From Chlorobiaceae bacterium (lineage in GTDB: Bacteria; Bacteroidota; Chlorobiia; Chlorobiales; Chlorobiaceae), in the NCBI GenBank assembly GCA_013335115.1, contig JAAXWQ010000005.1, forward strand, positions 62,001 to 126,000: DNA of 64,000 nt, written 5' to 3'. The translations under genes and the position numbers were made by a program. Under the pieces are notes generated by a model. That model saw nothing but the letters and a program-made list of their open reading frames with translations. It was not told the origin of the DNA and did not search any database. Below, one piece after another: positions 25,723-35,300 of this stretch (positions within the stretch are counted from its first letter, which is position 1; every line of letters starts with the position of its first letter).

Positions 25723-26346
25723 TCAGCAGGCTCCGCCGCTCGCCGAAAGCTGGGGCGCCGTACAGCAGATATCGGCCTGGACCTGGCAAAGCATGCTCTC
25801 GGTGGCCTGCTGCATGATCTTGGACATGACCGTCTCGGTCATGAACTTCAGGATGCCCTCCGGCATGAGGCTGAGCGGGAAGGAGAGGGTGAAGTCGAGG
25901 GTGATGTCGGTCTCGAAATGAACTTCGGTCCGACCGTTGTCGAGATGGTAGAGACATATCCTGGTATTTGCCTGCCCGACGAAGGTATGCTCCCCGTCGA
26001 GTTCGACGTCGGGAACCCGCGGAGCGCTGACCCAGCGGATGCACTTGCCGGTCACGGTCCCCTCGGGATTCGGCTCTTCCCCGGTCAGGGGTCCGGGGGG
26101 CGTGGTGCCCGAATCGGTGAGGCGCTCTTCCGCCTGGCTGACGAAGAAGACCGCGGTGATAGGGTTTTCCCTCGGGTCGTTGACCTGGAAGATCCACTGG
26201 TACAATCCGTGCTTTTCGAGGTAGACCACATTGGTGCAATAGGGATTGCACTTGAGGATCTTGACATGATCGGCGAAATAGTTCGCCGACTCGTGCAGGC
26301 ATGACTCGACGATGACCTTTGCCTGGCTTTTCCCGACTACTTCCAT
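25723..26346 (-). CDS. DUF1997-like conserved protein
   Basis: 207 residues from ATG at 26346 (MEVVGKSQAKVIVESCLHES); the extra 17 residues of the longer frame begin at a non-ATG codon. It resembles DUF1997 proteins known from cyanobacteria, Chlorobi and plants, an SRPBCC-like beta fold, with segments NVVYLEKHGLYQWIFQVND and FETDITLDFTLSFPLSLMPEG. The C-terminus has several Cys (LCQVQADICC ... GGAC). No signal peptide. Molecular role unknown; a link to photosynthetic membranes is only suggested by where the family occurs. Same strand as the downstream repressor operon, but the operator lies between them. Confidence 0.6.
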   Translation of the reverse strand: MEVVGKSQAKVIVESCLHESANYFADHVKILKCNPYCTNVVYLEKHGLYQWIFQVNDPRENPITAVFFVSQAEERLTDSGTTPPGPLTGEEPNPEGTVTGKCIRWVSAPRVPDVELDGEHTFVGQANTRICLYHLDNGRTEVHFETDITLDFTLSFPLSLMPEGILKFMTETVMSKIMQQATESMLCQVQADICCTAPQLSASGGAC

Positions 26347-26875
26347 GATACTTTTGAATATGACTTGTTGAAACGCTTTTCCTGAACACGGCGGCAATAT
26401 CCAGAGTTCCCCGTCAGGAAATCATGGAAAATAGCCCCCGGGACCCAACTTCATGATCCTGTCGTGGAGGATCTCGGTGATTTTTCTTATACTTGCAAGG
26501 TATTATGCAACTACCTGTCCCGCAAGGGGGACTTCATTATCAACAGCCCCGTCTATGGCCGACGCATTCAATTACACCGCGATCTTCGCCCCCCTGGGCT
26601 TTTTCATCATGGGCATCGTCTCGGTGCTCCTGCTCAACAGGTTCATCGGAAAATCCCAGCATAAAAAGGCGGAATGAACCCGTGATCAAGGAGAACGACG
26701 AAGAGCTGCAACCCTTGCCGTCACACCGATCCTGCGGGATCGGATGGAACACGGCGGTAACACGTTTTCTCTTGCGCGGCTTTAGAAAATATATTAGCTT
26801 TCAGTTAAACAGAAAGCCTGCCCTCGGGCCAACATTTTCTTTTGTGCTTTCAACAACTCTAAACATAATACAACC
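26347..26875 (+). other. Mostly non-coding region upstream of csmB
   Basis: Apart from a possible 40-residue membrane peptide (26555-26677), I see no supported gene here. The last 100 bases before csmB are AT-rich (around AAAATATATTAG at 26786) and are the likely csmB promoter region, although clear -35/-10 boxes cannot be assigned. Confidence 0.5.
26555..26677 (+). CDS. Possible small single-helix membrane protein
   Basis: From ATG at 26555 a 40-residue peptide is encoded: MADAFNYTAIFAPLGFFIM, a single hydrophobic helix, then a basic tail NRFIGKSQHKKAE. The composition is like small subunits of photosynthetic or respiratory complexes. The in-frame ORF begins at 26453 but its extra N-terminus looks unlike a protein. 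There is no clear ribosome site. It lies 200 bases upstream of csmB on the same strand. Confidence 0.35.
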   Translation: MADAFNYTAIFAPLGFFIMGIVSVLLLNRFIGKSQHKKAE

Positions 26876-27100
26876 ATGTCAAACGGAAACTTCGATCTCA
26901 ACGCAGCAGTAAGCACCCTCACCGAGAGCGCCGGCAAGCTGATCCAGCTTCAGGTCGACCTCGCCAACAGCGCACTGAAGACGCTCGTGAGCGTTGCCGA
27001 GCCGCTCGCCAAGACCGCTACCGACCTGATCGGCAACGTTGCCAACGCAGCCAACCAGGCCCTGCAGAGCATTTCTGCTGCCATCGCACCGAAAAAGTAA
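26876..27100 (+). CDS. csmB: Chlorosome envelope protein B (CsmB/CsmF type)
   Basis: 74 residues: an N-terminal polar stretch, then amphipathic helices rich in Ala, Val and Thr (LTESAGKLIQLQVDLAN; VAEPLAKTATDLIGNVAN) and the C-terminus SAIAPKK. This pattern matches chlorosome envelope proteins CsmB and CsmF, which coat the bacteriochlorophyll-filled chlorosome monolayer. The two paralogues are close in sequence; CsmB is preferred from memory of the C-terminus and the genomic setting. It is monocistronic with its own strong terminator, as expected for an abundant structural protein. Confidence 0.82.
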   Translation: MSNGNFDLNAAVSTLTESAGKLIQLQVDLANSALKTLVSVAEPLAKTATDLIGNVANAANQALQSISAAIAPKK

Positions 27101-27116
27101 GGCAAGCGCTTGAACC

Positions 27117-27156
27117 AAAAGCACCTTACGCTCACGCGTAAGGTGCTTTTTTTTTA
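27117..27156 (+). terminator. Intrinsic terminator after csmB
   Basis: An 11-bp perfect stem GCACCTTACGC/GCGTAAGGTGC (27121-27131 with 27136-27146) with a 4-base loop, extended by A/T pairs and followed by a run of T. It starts 17 bases after the csmB stop. Confidence 0.9.
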
Positions 27157-27197
27157 TCCGTACCGATTTTCCGAATGCATCAGAAGTTCGCCCACCC

Positions 27198-28199
27198 ATG
27201 GAAACCAGGCAACTGATCGGACAGCTTTACCCTCCCGATGAACGCGACGCCATCGAAATCGTCCGGATCAAGGGCGATGCCTCGAACAGGCAGTATTTCC
27301 GTGTCTTCCGGCAGGACGGCACCCGGATCGCCTGCATCGACCCTGCGTTCAGGGGCACGGATCCTGATGCCTACCCGTTCCTGACGGTCGGTCGCCTCTT
27401 TGCCGACCATGGAGTCCGCGTACCCGAGGTACTCGCCATCGACAGCGCCGAAGGGCTCCTGCTGCTCGAAGACTGCGGTGACAGGATGCTTCAGGACGAG
27501 ATGGGGCTCCTCGATGCCGACGCCCTCGCCACGAGGTACCGCCAGGTCGTCGACATCCTCGTGAGGATCCAGTCGATAGCGCCGGACGGCTCCGCGCCGT
27601 TCTCCCTGAGTTTCGATCACGAAAAGCTGATGTTCGAGTTCGACTTCTTCATCCGCCATGCGCTCCATGGCCTCTTCGCCGGAGTGCTCGACGATGGGGA
27701 GATACTGCAACTCCGACGGGAGTTCGAAACCATCGCCGACCTGCTGGTCCTGCCCGGCGATTTCGTATTGAACCACCGGGACTTCCACAGCAGGAACATC
27801 ATGCTGTCCGGAAACGAACCGGTAGTCATCGACTTCCAGGACGCACGCCTCGGCCTACCCCAATATGACGCCGTGTCGCTCCTCCGGGATTCCTACGTGA
27901 GCCTCGACGCCAAGATGGTCGATGCGCTCAAGGAGTACCACTATGGTGAGCTTGAAAAAAGGGGGACGATCACGATGGGGTTCGAAGAGTACCTCCGGTA
28001 TTTCGACCTGATGGCCTTCCAGCGCAACGTCAAGGCGCTCGGGACCTTCTGCTACCAGGTCTCGGTGCTCGGCAATACGACCTTCGAACAGAGCATCGCC
28101 CCCACGGCGGCGTTCCTTCCAGGATATTGCGAAATGCGCCCCGAACTGGCGGCCGCCGGAAGGCTCCTACAACCGTTCATCAGGCTGGTTGCCCCATGA
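27198..28199 (+). CDS. amgK: AmgK-like N-acetylmuramate/N-acetylglucosamine anomeric kinase
   Basis: 333 residues of the aminoglycoside phosphotransferase fold. Near the N-terminus GDASNRQYFRV matches the AmgK-type nucleotide loop, LLLLEDCGD is the hinge, NHRDFHSRNIML near 195 is the catalytic loop (Asp and Asn) and VIDFQDAR is the metal-binding Asp. AmgK phosphorylates the anomeric OH of MurNAc or GlcNAc in cell-wall recycling. The stop overlaps the next start (ATGA), and the next gene is a MurU-like nucleotidyltransferase, the usual partner. A general APH-family kinase is the alternative. Confidence 0.8.
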   Translation: METRQLIGQLYPPDERDAIEIVRIKGDASNRQYFRVFRQDGTRIACIDPAFRGTDPDAYPFLTVGRLFADHGVRVPEVLAIDSAEGLLLLEDCGDRMLQDEMGLLDADALATRYRQVVDILVRIQSIAPDGSAPFSLSFDHEKLMFEFDFFIRHALHGLFAGVLDDGEILQLRREFETIADLLVLPGDFVLNHRDFHSRNIMLSGNEPVVIDFQDARLGLPQYDAVSLLRDSYVSLDAKMVDALKEYHYGELEKRGTITMGFEEYLRYFDLMAFQRNVKALGTFCYQVSVLGNTTFEQSIAPTAAFLPGYCEMRPELAAAGRLLQPFIRLVAP

Positions 28200-29125
28200 A
28201 CGCCTTCGTCCTGGCTGCCGGTTTCGGCACGCGCCTCCAGCCGCTGACCGATACGACGCCGAAACCGCTCGTGCCGGTACTGAACGTGCCGAGCATCTGC
28301 TACACCCTGTTCCTGCTCAAGGAGGCAGGCTTCCGTAAAGCGATCGTCAACATCCACCACCATCCCGAAAGCCTTCGCCGTTTTTTCGACCGGCACGATT
28401 TCGGCAGCCTCGAGGTGATGCTCTCCGAGGAACCGACGATCCTCGGCACGGGGGGCGGACTGAAAAAGTGCGAACACCTGCTCGATGAGGGAGACTTCCT
28501 GCTCATCAACAGTGACATCATCAGCGACATCGACTTGAAGGCCCTGGTCTCCCACCACCGGCAGAGCGGGCTCGGCGGCACACTGGTGCTTCATGAAACC
28601 CCGCTCGCCAGAGAGATCGGCCAGGTCGGCGTCCGGGACGGGCGCGTCCTCGACTTCCGGAACATGCGCGGGACCGGGCTGCTGTCGCAGCTGATCTACA
28701 CGGGCACGGCCGTGCTTGGCCCTGCCGTTTTCAGGTATCTCCGAGAGAAGTTCTCCAGCATCGTCGACACAGGCTTCACCGGCCTGATCGACCATGAGGG
28801 GCTCGGGTGCTTCGAGCACCGGGGGCTCTGGCAGGACATCGGCACCCTGCAGAATTATTACCGGACGAACCTCGACGACAATTTGCGTATCCTTCAGCTT
28901 GAACCACGCATGAAACATTTACTCGGCATGGGGCCGTGCATGGTCTCCGGAAGCGCCTCGATCCACGACGACGCCTGCGTGCGGCAAACGGTCGTTGGCG
29001 AGCGGTGCGTCATCGGTGCGGGCGCCGAGGTGGAACACTCGGTACTTCTCCCGGACACCATGGTCGGAGAGGGCGCACATATCAGGAACTCGATCGCCGG
29101 CCCGGGCTGGATCATTTCGCCCTGA
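28196..29125 (+). CDS. MurU-like sugar-1-phosphate nucleotidyltransferase
   Basis: 309 residues from ATG at 28196, overlapping the kinase stop by 4 bases. The N-terminus MNAFVLAAGFGTRLQPLT and TPKPLVPV form the nucleotide-binding loop, and LLINSDI carries the metal-binding Asp. After about residue 240 a left-handed beta-helix-like tail follows (SASIHDDACVRQTVVG, AGAEVEHSVLLPDTMVG). Characterised MurU is about 80 residues shorter and lacks this tail, so a mannose-1-phosphate guanylyltransferase-like activity is possible; the AmgK neighbour favours MurNAc-1-phosphate to UDP-MurNAc. Confidence 0.75.
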   Translation: MNAFVLAAGFGTRLQPLTDTTPKPLVPVLNVPSICYTLFLLKEAGFRKAIVNIHHHPESLRRFFDRHDFGSLEVMLSEEPTILGTGGGLKKCEHLLDEGDFLLINSDIISDIDLKALVSHHRQSGLGGTLVLHETPLAREIGQVGVRDGRVLDFRNMRGTGLLSQLIYTGTAVLGPAVFRYLREKFSSIVDTGFTGLIDHEGLGCFEHRGLWQDIGTLQNYYRTNLDDNLRILQLEPRMKHLLGMGPCMVSGSASIHDDACVRQTVVGERCVIGAGAEVEHSVLLPDTMVGEGAHIRNSIAGPGWIISP

Positions 29126-29154
29126 AGCCAGCCTCACCAGCAAACAATACCCGT

Positions 29155-30321
29155 ATGGTGCTCAACGGACTCGACATACTGCTTCAGGACCCCGCTCCCT
29201 GCAGGAACCGCCGGATAGGCCTCATCGCCAACCAGACCTCGGTATCCGCCGGGCTCGGGTATTCATGGGACCTGCTCGAACGCCAGGGCATCCGCCTGAC
29301 CAGGATCTTCTCGCCTGAACACGGCCTCTTTTCGACGGAGCAGGACCAGATCGCCGTCGAAAACCAGCCGGGCACCGGACGGGAGATCGTGAGCCTGTAC
29401 GGCAGTTCGGAGAAGTCGCTCCTGCCGGACCGTTCGAAGCTCGAAGGACTCGACCTCGTGCTCTTCGACATCCAGGACATCGGCTCGCGCTACTACACCT
29501 ATGTCAACACCCTCGCCCTTTTCATGGAGGCGGCGCAAGGGCTCGACATCGAGGTCATGGTGCTCGACCGCCCGAACCCGCTTGGCGGAAACATGATCGA
29601 AGGGCCGCTGCTTGACCCGGCATACCACTCGTTCGTCGGGGTCATGCCCGTGCCGGTGCGGCACGGCCTCACCGCCGGAGAGATCGCCCATTTCCACAGG
29701 GACTACAAAAAGCTCGACATCAACCTGAGCGTGGTGCCGATGCAGGGCTGGAGCCGTTCGATGCTCTTCCCCGAAACCGGCCTCCCGTGGGTGCCTCCAT
29801 CGCCGAACATGCCCTCCTTTGAGGTCGCGGAGGTCTATCCCGGCATGTGCCTCTTCGAAGGCCTGAACGTTTCGGAAGGCCGGGGCACGACCATGCCGTT
29901 CCTGATGAGCGGCGCCCCGTTCATCAACCCGTTCGAACTTGCCGCACGCCTCGCTTCGATGCCACTCGAGGGGGTCGTCTTCAGGCCGACCTGGTTCAGG
30001 CCGACATTCCATAAATATCGTGACGAAGTGATCGGGGCCATCTACCTGCATGTGACGGACCACGCACGATTCAGGCCATTCGCCACGGGGGTCGCCATGA
30101 CCTGCGCCATCAGGGAGCTCTACCCGGACCGGATGTCGTTCCTTGACGGGGTGTACGAGTTCAACGACACCATACCCGCCTTCGACCTGCTGGCCGGCAG
30201 CGAAGCCATCCGCTCGATGATCCTGCGCGGTGAAACGGAGGAGTCGATCCTCTCCTCCTGGAGAGAGGACGAGGCGGAATTTGCGGCCATCAAGCCGAAC
30301 TTCCACCTCTACGAAGCGTGA
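29155..30321 (+). CDS. namZ: NamZ-family exo-beta-N-acetylmuramidase (DUF1343, GH171)
   Basis: 388 residues from ATG at 29155. It has DUF1343 hallmarks: RIGLIANQTSV near the N-terminus, FSPEHGLF, FDIQDIGSRYYTYVNTLALFMEAA, MVLDRPNPLGG and PPSPNMPS. The founding member, Bacillus NamZ, removes terminal MurNAc from peptidoglycan fragments. Unlike secreted homologues it has no signal peptide, so it appears cytoplasmic. It follows the kinase and nucleotidyltransferase and precedes a symporter, which supports a muropeptide sugar salvage role. Confidence 0.82.
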   Translation: MVLNGLDILLQDPAPCRNRRIGLIANQTSVSAGLGYSWDLLERQGIRLTRIFSPEHGLFSTEQDQIAVENQPGTGREIVSLYGSSEKSLLPDRSKLEGLDLVLFDIQDIGSRYYTYVNTLALFMEAAQGLDIEVMVLDRPNPLGGNMIEGPLLDPAYHSFVGVMPVPVRHGLTAGEIAHFHRDYKKLDINLSVVPMQGWSRSMLFPETGLPWVPPSPNMPSFEVAEVYPGMCLFEGLNVSEGRGTTMPFLMSGAPFINPFELAARLASMPLEGVVFRPTWFRPTFHKYRDEVIGAIYLHVTDHARFRPFATGVAMTCAIRELYPDRMSFLDGVYEFNDTIPAFDLLAGSEAIRSMILRGETEESILSSWREDEAEFAAIKPNFHLYEA

Positions 30322-30369
30322 AGCCCGGAACCTGCCGGCAACTAAAATCAAACCTTGACCACTCCCCCC

Positions 30370-31779
30370 ATGCAGCCGCTTGACCTGACGATCGTCCTCT
30401 CTTTCCTTGCTGCCAATACCCTGTTCGGGCTCTGGCACGGCAGGAGCAACAAAAGCACCGGAGACTATTTCCTCGGCGGGCACAAGCTGCCCTGGATCGC
30501 GTCGATGTTCTCCATCGTGGCCTCGGAGACCTCGATGCTGACCTTCGTGAGCGTACCCGGCCTGGCCTACCGGGGCGACTGGACCTTCCTCCAGCTGGCG
30601 ATGGGCTATATCGTGGGCAGGGTACTGGTCAGCTCGATCCTCCTGCCGCTCTACTTTTCGCATGGAGTCAACTCCATCTACCAGGTGATCGGCATCCGCT
30701 TCGGCCCGCAGATGCAGAAGGTGGCCTCGACCGTCTTCCTGGTCACCAGGACGCTCGGCGACGCGCTCCGGCTGTTCGCCGCAGGGGCAATCGTCGAAGT
30801 GGTGACCGGATGGCCGCTCACCCTGTCGATCGTCGTCATCGGGCTAATCACCCTCATCTATACGCTTTTCGGCGGAATCAAGGCCGTCGTCTGGCTCGAA
30901 AGCTTCCAGTTCGGCCTCTACCTGGCCGGCGGGCTCCTGTCGATCGCCTTCATCCTGAACTCGATGCATGTCCCCATGGCCGACCTGCTGGCGCAGCTCG
31001 AGGTTGCAGGGAAGCTGAGGATCATCAACCCGGACAGCCACATCTTCACCAACCCGCTCACCTTCTTCGGTGCGTTTTTCGGAGGTGCCCTGCTATCGCT
31101 CTGCTCGCATGGGGTCGATCACATGATGGTCCAGCGGGTGCTCGGCTGCACGAACCTCTCCGCAGCACGCAAAGCGATGGTCGGCAGCGGATTTTTCGTC
31201 CTGTTCCAGTTTTCCGTCTTCCTGCTCGCCGGATCGATGATCTACCTGTTCATGCATGGCGCGCCCATGCAGAAGGACCGTGAGTTCGCCAATTTCATTG
31301 TCCACCAGCTCCCGACCGGGCTCAAGGGATTGCTGATCGCGGGCGTGCTCTCTGCGGCCATGTCCACCCACAGCTCGGCGATCAACTCGCTGGCATCCTC
31401 GACGGTCAACGATCTGCTCGGCGGCAGGGCAACGCTCGGTACCTCAAGGTTGATCAGCCTCGCCTGGGCGGTGCTGCTGGTCACCATCGCCCCGCTGTTC
31501 GATGCACGCAACGAAGCGATCGTCATGCTCGGCCTGGAGATCGCCTCGTTCACCTACGGTGGCCTGCTCGGGCTCTTCCTGCTCTCCAAAACCCGAAAAG
31601 CGTTCAGCCCCGCAAGCCTCGGGACCGGGCTGGTCGCCAGTATGCTGATCGTGTTCCTGCTCAAGCTTTTCGGCCTGGCCTGGACATGGTATATTGCCAT
31701 TTCGGTCGTCGTCAACCTGGCGGTCACCGTCGGGGTTGCATGGGTGCTTTCCGGCAAACGGCAGGCAGATGAGCGATAA
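30370..31779 (+). CDS. Sodium/solute symporter family (SSS) transporter
   Basis: 469 residues with about 12-13 hydrophobic helices. Family features are YFLGGHKLPWIASMFSIVASETS near the N-terminus, the Na+-site region in GLLIAGVLSAAMSTHSSAINSLAS near 335, and a C-terminal helix pair. ATG at 30370 was chosen; a TTG at 30355 is in frame. The substrate is not given by sequence, but its place behind namZ, the AmgK-like and MurU-like genes suggests a cell-wall sugar or disaccharide. Some Bacteroidota use an SSS protein for MurNAc uptake (recalled, not checked). Confidence 0.85.
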   Translation: MQPLDLTIVLSFLAANTLFGLWHGRSNKSTGDYFLGGHKLPWIASMFSIVASETSMLTFVSVPGLAYRGDWTFLQLAMGYIVGRVLVSSILLPLYFSHGVNSIYQVIGIRFGPQMQKVASTVFLVTRTLGDALRLFAAGAIVEVVTGWPLTLSIVVIGLITLIYTLFGGIKAVVWLESFQFGLYLAGGLLSIAFILNSMHVPMADLLAQLEVAGKLRIINPDSHIFTNPLTFFGAFFGGALLSLCSHGVDHMMVQRVLGCTNLSAARKAMVGSGFFVLFQFSVFLLAGSMIYLFMHGAPMQKDREFANFIVHQLPTGLKGLLIAGVLSAAMSTHSSAINSLASSTVNDLLGGRATLGTSRLISLAWAVLLVTIAPLFDARNEAIVMLGLEIASFTYGGLLGLFLLSKTRKAFSPASLGTGLVASMLIVFLLKLFGLAWTWYIAISVVVNLAVTVGVAWVLSGKRQADER

Positions 31780-31896
31780 CCGTTTTTTTCGTGTAATCTT
31801 TTATCTTAACCTAAAGACTCCGGGACATCCAGTCTGTACCGGGCCGGCAACACGAAGTAACGAACCGGTTAACCTGCAACGTTCAGCGTATTGGCC

Positions 31897-32274
31897 ATGA
31901 AACGTTACGACGCAATTCTTGTCATTGAAGACGAAGAGGATATCCGGCAGATGATCTGTGAGATCCTCGAAAACGAGGGCTATGAGACCCTTCAGGCGGC
32001 CAACGGCAGCGAAGGCATGGAAGCCCTGCAACACTCGCCGGAGATCGGCATCATCATCACCGACCTGATCATGCCTGAAAAGGAGGGGATCGAAACGATT
32101 GCCGAAATCAGGAAGGATTTCCCGAGGATCAGGATCCTCGCCATTTCCGGCGGAGGCATCGGCATGCCTGAAAACTATCTCAACCTGGCCAGGGCCTTGG
32201 GAGCCAATGCGACGCTCAGCAAGCCGTTTGGCAGGAAGGAACTCCTGAACGCCCTGGAAAACCTCGAGCGCTGA
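31897..32274 (+). CDS. Single-domain response regulator
   Basis: 125 residues from ATG at 31897, a lone receiver domain. The acidic pair is IEDEEDI, the phospho-acceptor Asp is in IIITDLIMPEKEG near 55, the conserved Thr/Ser switch is in LAISGG, and the Lys is in LSKPFG near 110. There is no output domain, so it acts like CheY/Spo0F as a shuttle or partner-binding protein. It shares long identical stretches with the regulator at 36258-36620 on the other side of the sensor kinase and is clearly a paralogue. Confidence 0.88.
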   Translation: MKRYDAILVIEDEEDIRQMICEILENEGYETLQAANGSEGMEALQHSPEIGIIITDLIMPEKEGIETIAEIRKDFPRIRILAISGGGIGMPENYLNLARALGANATLSKPFGRKELLNALENLER

Positions 32275-32385
32275 ACGCGGCACCATGCCGGATTCCAGCG
32301 CAACCTTGGCTTACATACGCTTATATTATATTCCTTTGAGACGATTTGACGGCCAAAGCCGACCTGACCTCCGTCGGTTTATGGT

Positions 32386-35300
32386 ATGGCAGTAAGGGAA
32401 ACAACTGTTTCAACCATGTCCAGCACTTCAACGACTGAACCACCAATCCACCACCGCCACCAGGAAGAGGCATCGCCCGATGCTCCCCTTCTTGAGCGCA
32501 TTGCGGAGCTTGAACGGCGGCTAGTTTCGTCTGAACGTTACGCGGCGAGCCTGTCGATGGCAATCGACGCGACGATGGCCGGCTACTGGGAGTGGTATGT
32601 CAGGACAGGGCAGCTCCGGGTGAACGCGAGATGGGCAGCCATCATCGGTTATGAACTCGAGGAGCTTGGCGAAACGACCATCGCGCTTTGGAAGGAGCGA
32701 TGCCACCCGGACGACCTCGAACTCTCAAACCGGATGCTTCAGGAGCATTTCGACGGAAACAGCGCAATCTACGAGCTGGAGTTGCGGATGCTCCATAAGG
32801 AGGGGCACTGGGTCTGGGTCCTCGACCGGGGAAAGGTATTCGAGCGGGATGACCAGGGCAACCCCGTCCGCATGATCGGGTCCCACCAGGAGATCAGCGA
32901 ACGGAAAAACGCCGAAGCAAAGCTGGCTTCGAGCCAGTCGTTCGAACGGCTCACGATGACCATTTCGAACAGATTCCTCAACCTGCCGGCAGAGCAGGTC
33001 GATTGCATGGTACACGATACCCTCAAGCTCATCGGCGAACAGGTCGATGCCGACAGGGCTTACGTATTCCTCTTCTCGGACGACCTGAGCATCATGGACA
33101 ACACCCACGAGTGGTGTGCCGCGGGCATCGAACCTCAGATCGACAGCCTGAAGAACTTGCCGACCAGCATATTCCCCTGGTGGATGGAGCGGCTACGGAA
33201 CAATGAAATCATTCATATCCCGCGGGTCTGGCAGTTGCCGGAAGAGGCTGCTGCTGAAAAAGAGATCCTTGAAGGACAAAACATCCAATCCCTGATCGTG
33301 ATCCCCCTGGCAACGGAACCGATGCCTTTCGGATATATCGGATTCGACGCCGTCAGGAACCCCTGTAGCTGGCAGCCGGAAACGGTTTCGGTGCTGAAAC
33401 TCGCCGGCGGAGTCATCGCAAACACCCTGCAGCACCGAAAAATCGAAAGGATCATCCAGGCTGAGCTCGACCTGGCCATCAAGCTGAACTCGACGACGTC
33501 GTTCCGCGAAACCCTGGCCGTCATCCTGAAAAGCGCCCTGGATATCTCCGGCATGGATGCTGGCGGCATCTACCTGATCGACGAAGAGAGAAAGACCCTC
33601 AATCTGACCTACCATGAAGGCCTTTCGCCAGAGTTCATCGCCGATGCGCAAAGCTATGCTCTCGACTCACCTAAGGGACAGCTCGTCCTCAAGGGACAGC
33701 CGATCTATACCAGCTTCGGCAGCATAGGCCTGTCCGACGGCGCGTTCAACAAGGGAGAAAAGCTTGAAGCCATCGCGGTCCTGCCGGTAAGCCACCACGG
33801 CGAAGTGGTCGCGTGCCTCAACGTCGCCGCCCGACGGTACTCCGTATTTCCGGAAATAGCCCGAAAAGGCCTCGAGACCATAGCATCACATATCGGAGCG
33901 GCCATCATGCACGCACGCCGTGAGCAGCAGGTAGCCGAAACCAAGAACAACCTGGAATCACTATTCCAGACTATCGACGACCTCCTGTTCATCATCGACA
34001 TCGACGGCAGGATAATCGCGTCAAACGCTGCCGTTGGCAAAACCCTCGTCTACCCGCCAAACGAAGTTATCGGAAAGCACGTTCTCGAATTCCATCCCGA
34101 GGAGCGGCGTGAAGAGGCTCGCCATACCCTTGAGGGCATGCTCAATGGCGAAGCGACCTCCTGCCTGGTCCCCCTGTTGACGTCCACCGGCGAACAGGTG
34201 GCCGTAGACACCAAGATCACCAAAGGTATCTGGGACAAAAAGCCGGTACTCTTCGGCATTAGCAGGAACATTTCCGACCTTGTCAGGTCGCAACGGGACC
34301 TCCTCGAAAACAGGCAACAGCTCAGGAAACTGACCGAACTGCTCCCCCTTCCGCTGTTTGAGGTAGACGGCAGGATGAGGATCACCTATGCCAACCACAT
34401 CTGCAACGAAGCGTTCGGGTATTCCGAACAGGAAATGAAGGCGGAGTTCGATACCCTTGAGCTGTGCATACCGGATGATCGGGACAAATTCAGGAATTAC
34501 CTGAAAACCATCATCGAGAACAAGGGGTGCCTGCCCGGCAGCAACGAATACGCCTGCATCCGGAAAGACGGGAGCAGGTTCCCTGCGCTCTTCTACAGCA
34601 TGCCGATCGTGCGAAACGGCGTAACCGTCGGGGCAAGCGGCCTGTTTGTCGACCTGACCGAGACGAAGATGGCCGAAGAGGCCCTCAGGAACAGCGATCT
34701 GCAGCAGCGGATTGCCCTGGAGTTCAAGAGCCTGATCGACAACATCCCCGGAGCCGTCTACCGGATCAATAACAAAGGTGCGGAGATACTCTCGATGCTC
34801 CCCGATACGGTTCCCGATTTTTCACCTGAGGAGTATGCCACCCGGCTTTTCGAAACGATGGGCATGGTCCATCCTGAGGACCGCCGATCCATAATCGAAT
34901 CGAACATACGGCTGAGATCAGAAAAAAGATCTGAAACGCTTACCTACCGGATAGTCGACAAGTTGGGACGGGAGCATTGGATCGAGGACCGCAAGACATC
35001 AACCTTCACTTCCGATGGAAGCTATACCGGTGTTGACGGAATCCTGTTCGACGTCACCCGAAGGATCGAAGCCCAGAAGGACAAGCAACGACTGGAGACC
35101 CAGATCCGCAAGTCGCAGCGCCTGGAGACCATCGGTACGCTGGCCGGCGGCATCGCCCATGATTTCAACAACATCCTCACCCCGATCCTCGGATATGCCG
35201 AAATGGGGGTGATCAGCCTCGCACAGGGCAACCCGCTGCATGAATATTTCACCGAGATCATGCTCGCCGCCGAAAGGGCGCAAAACCTGGTATCGCAGAT

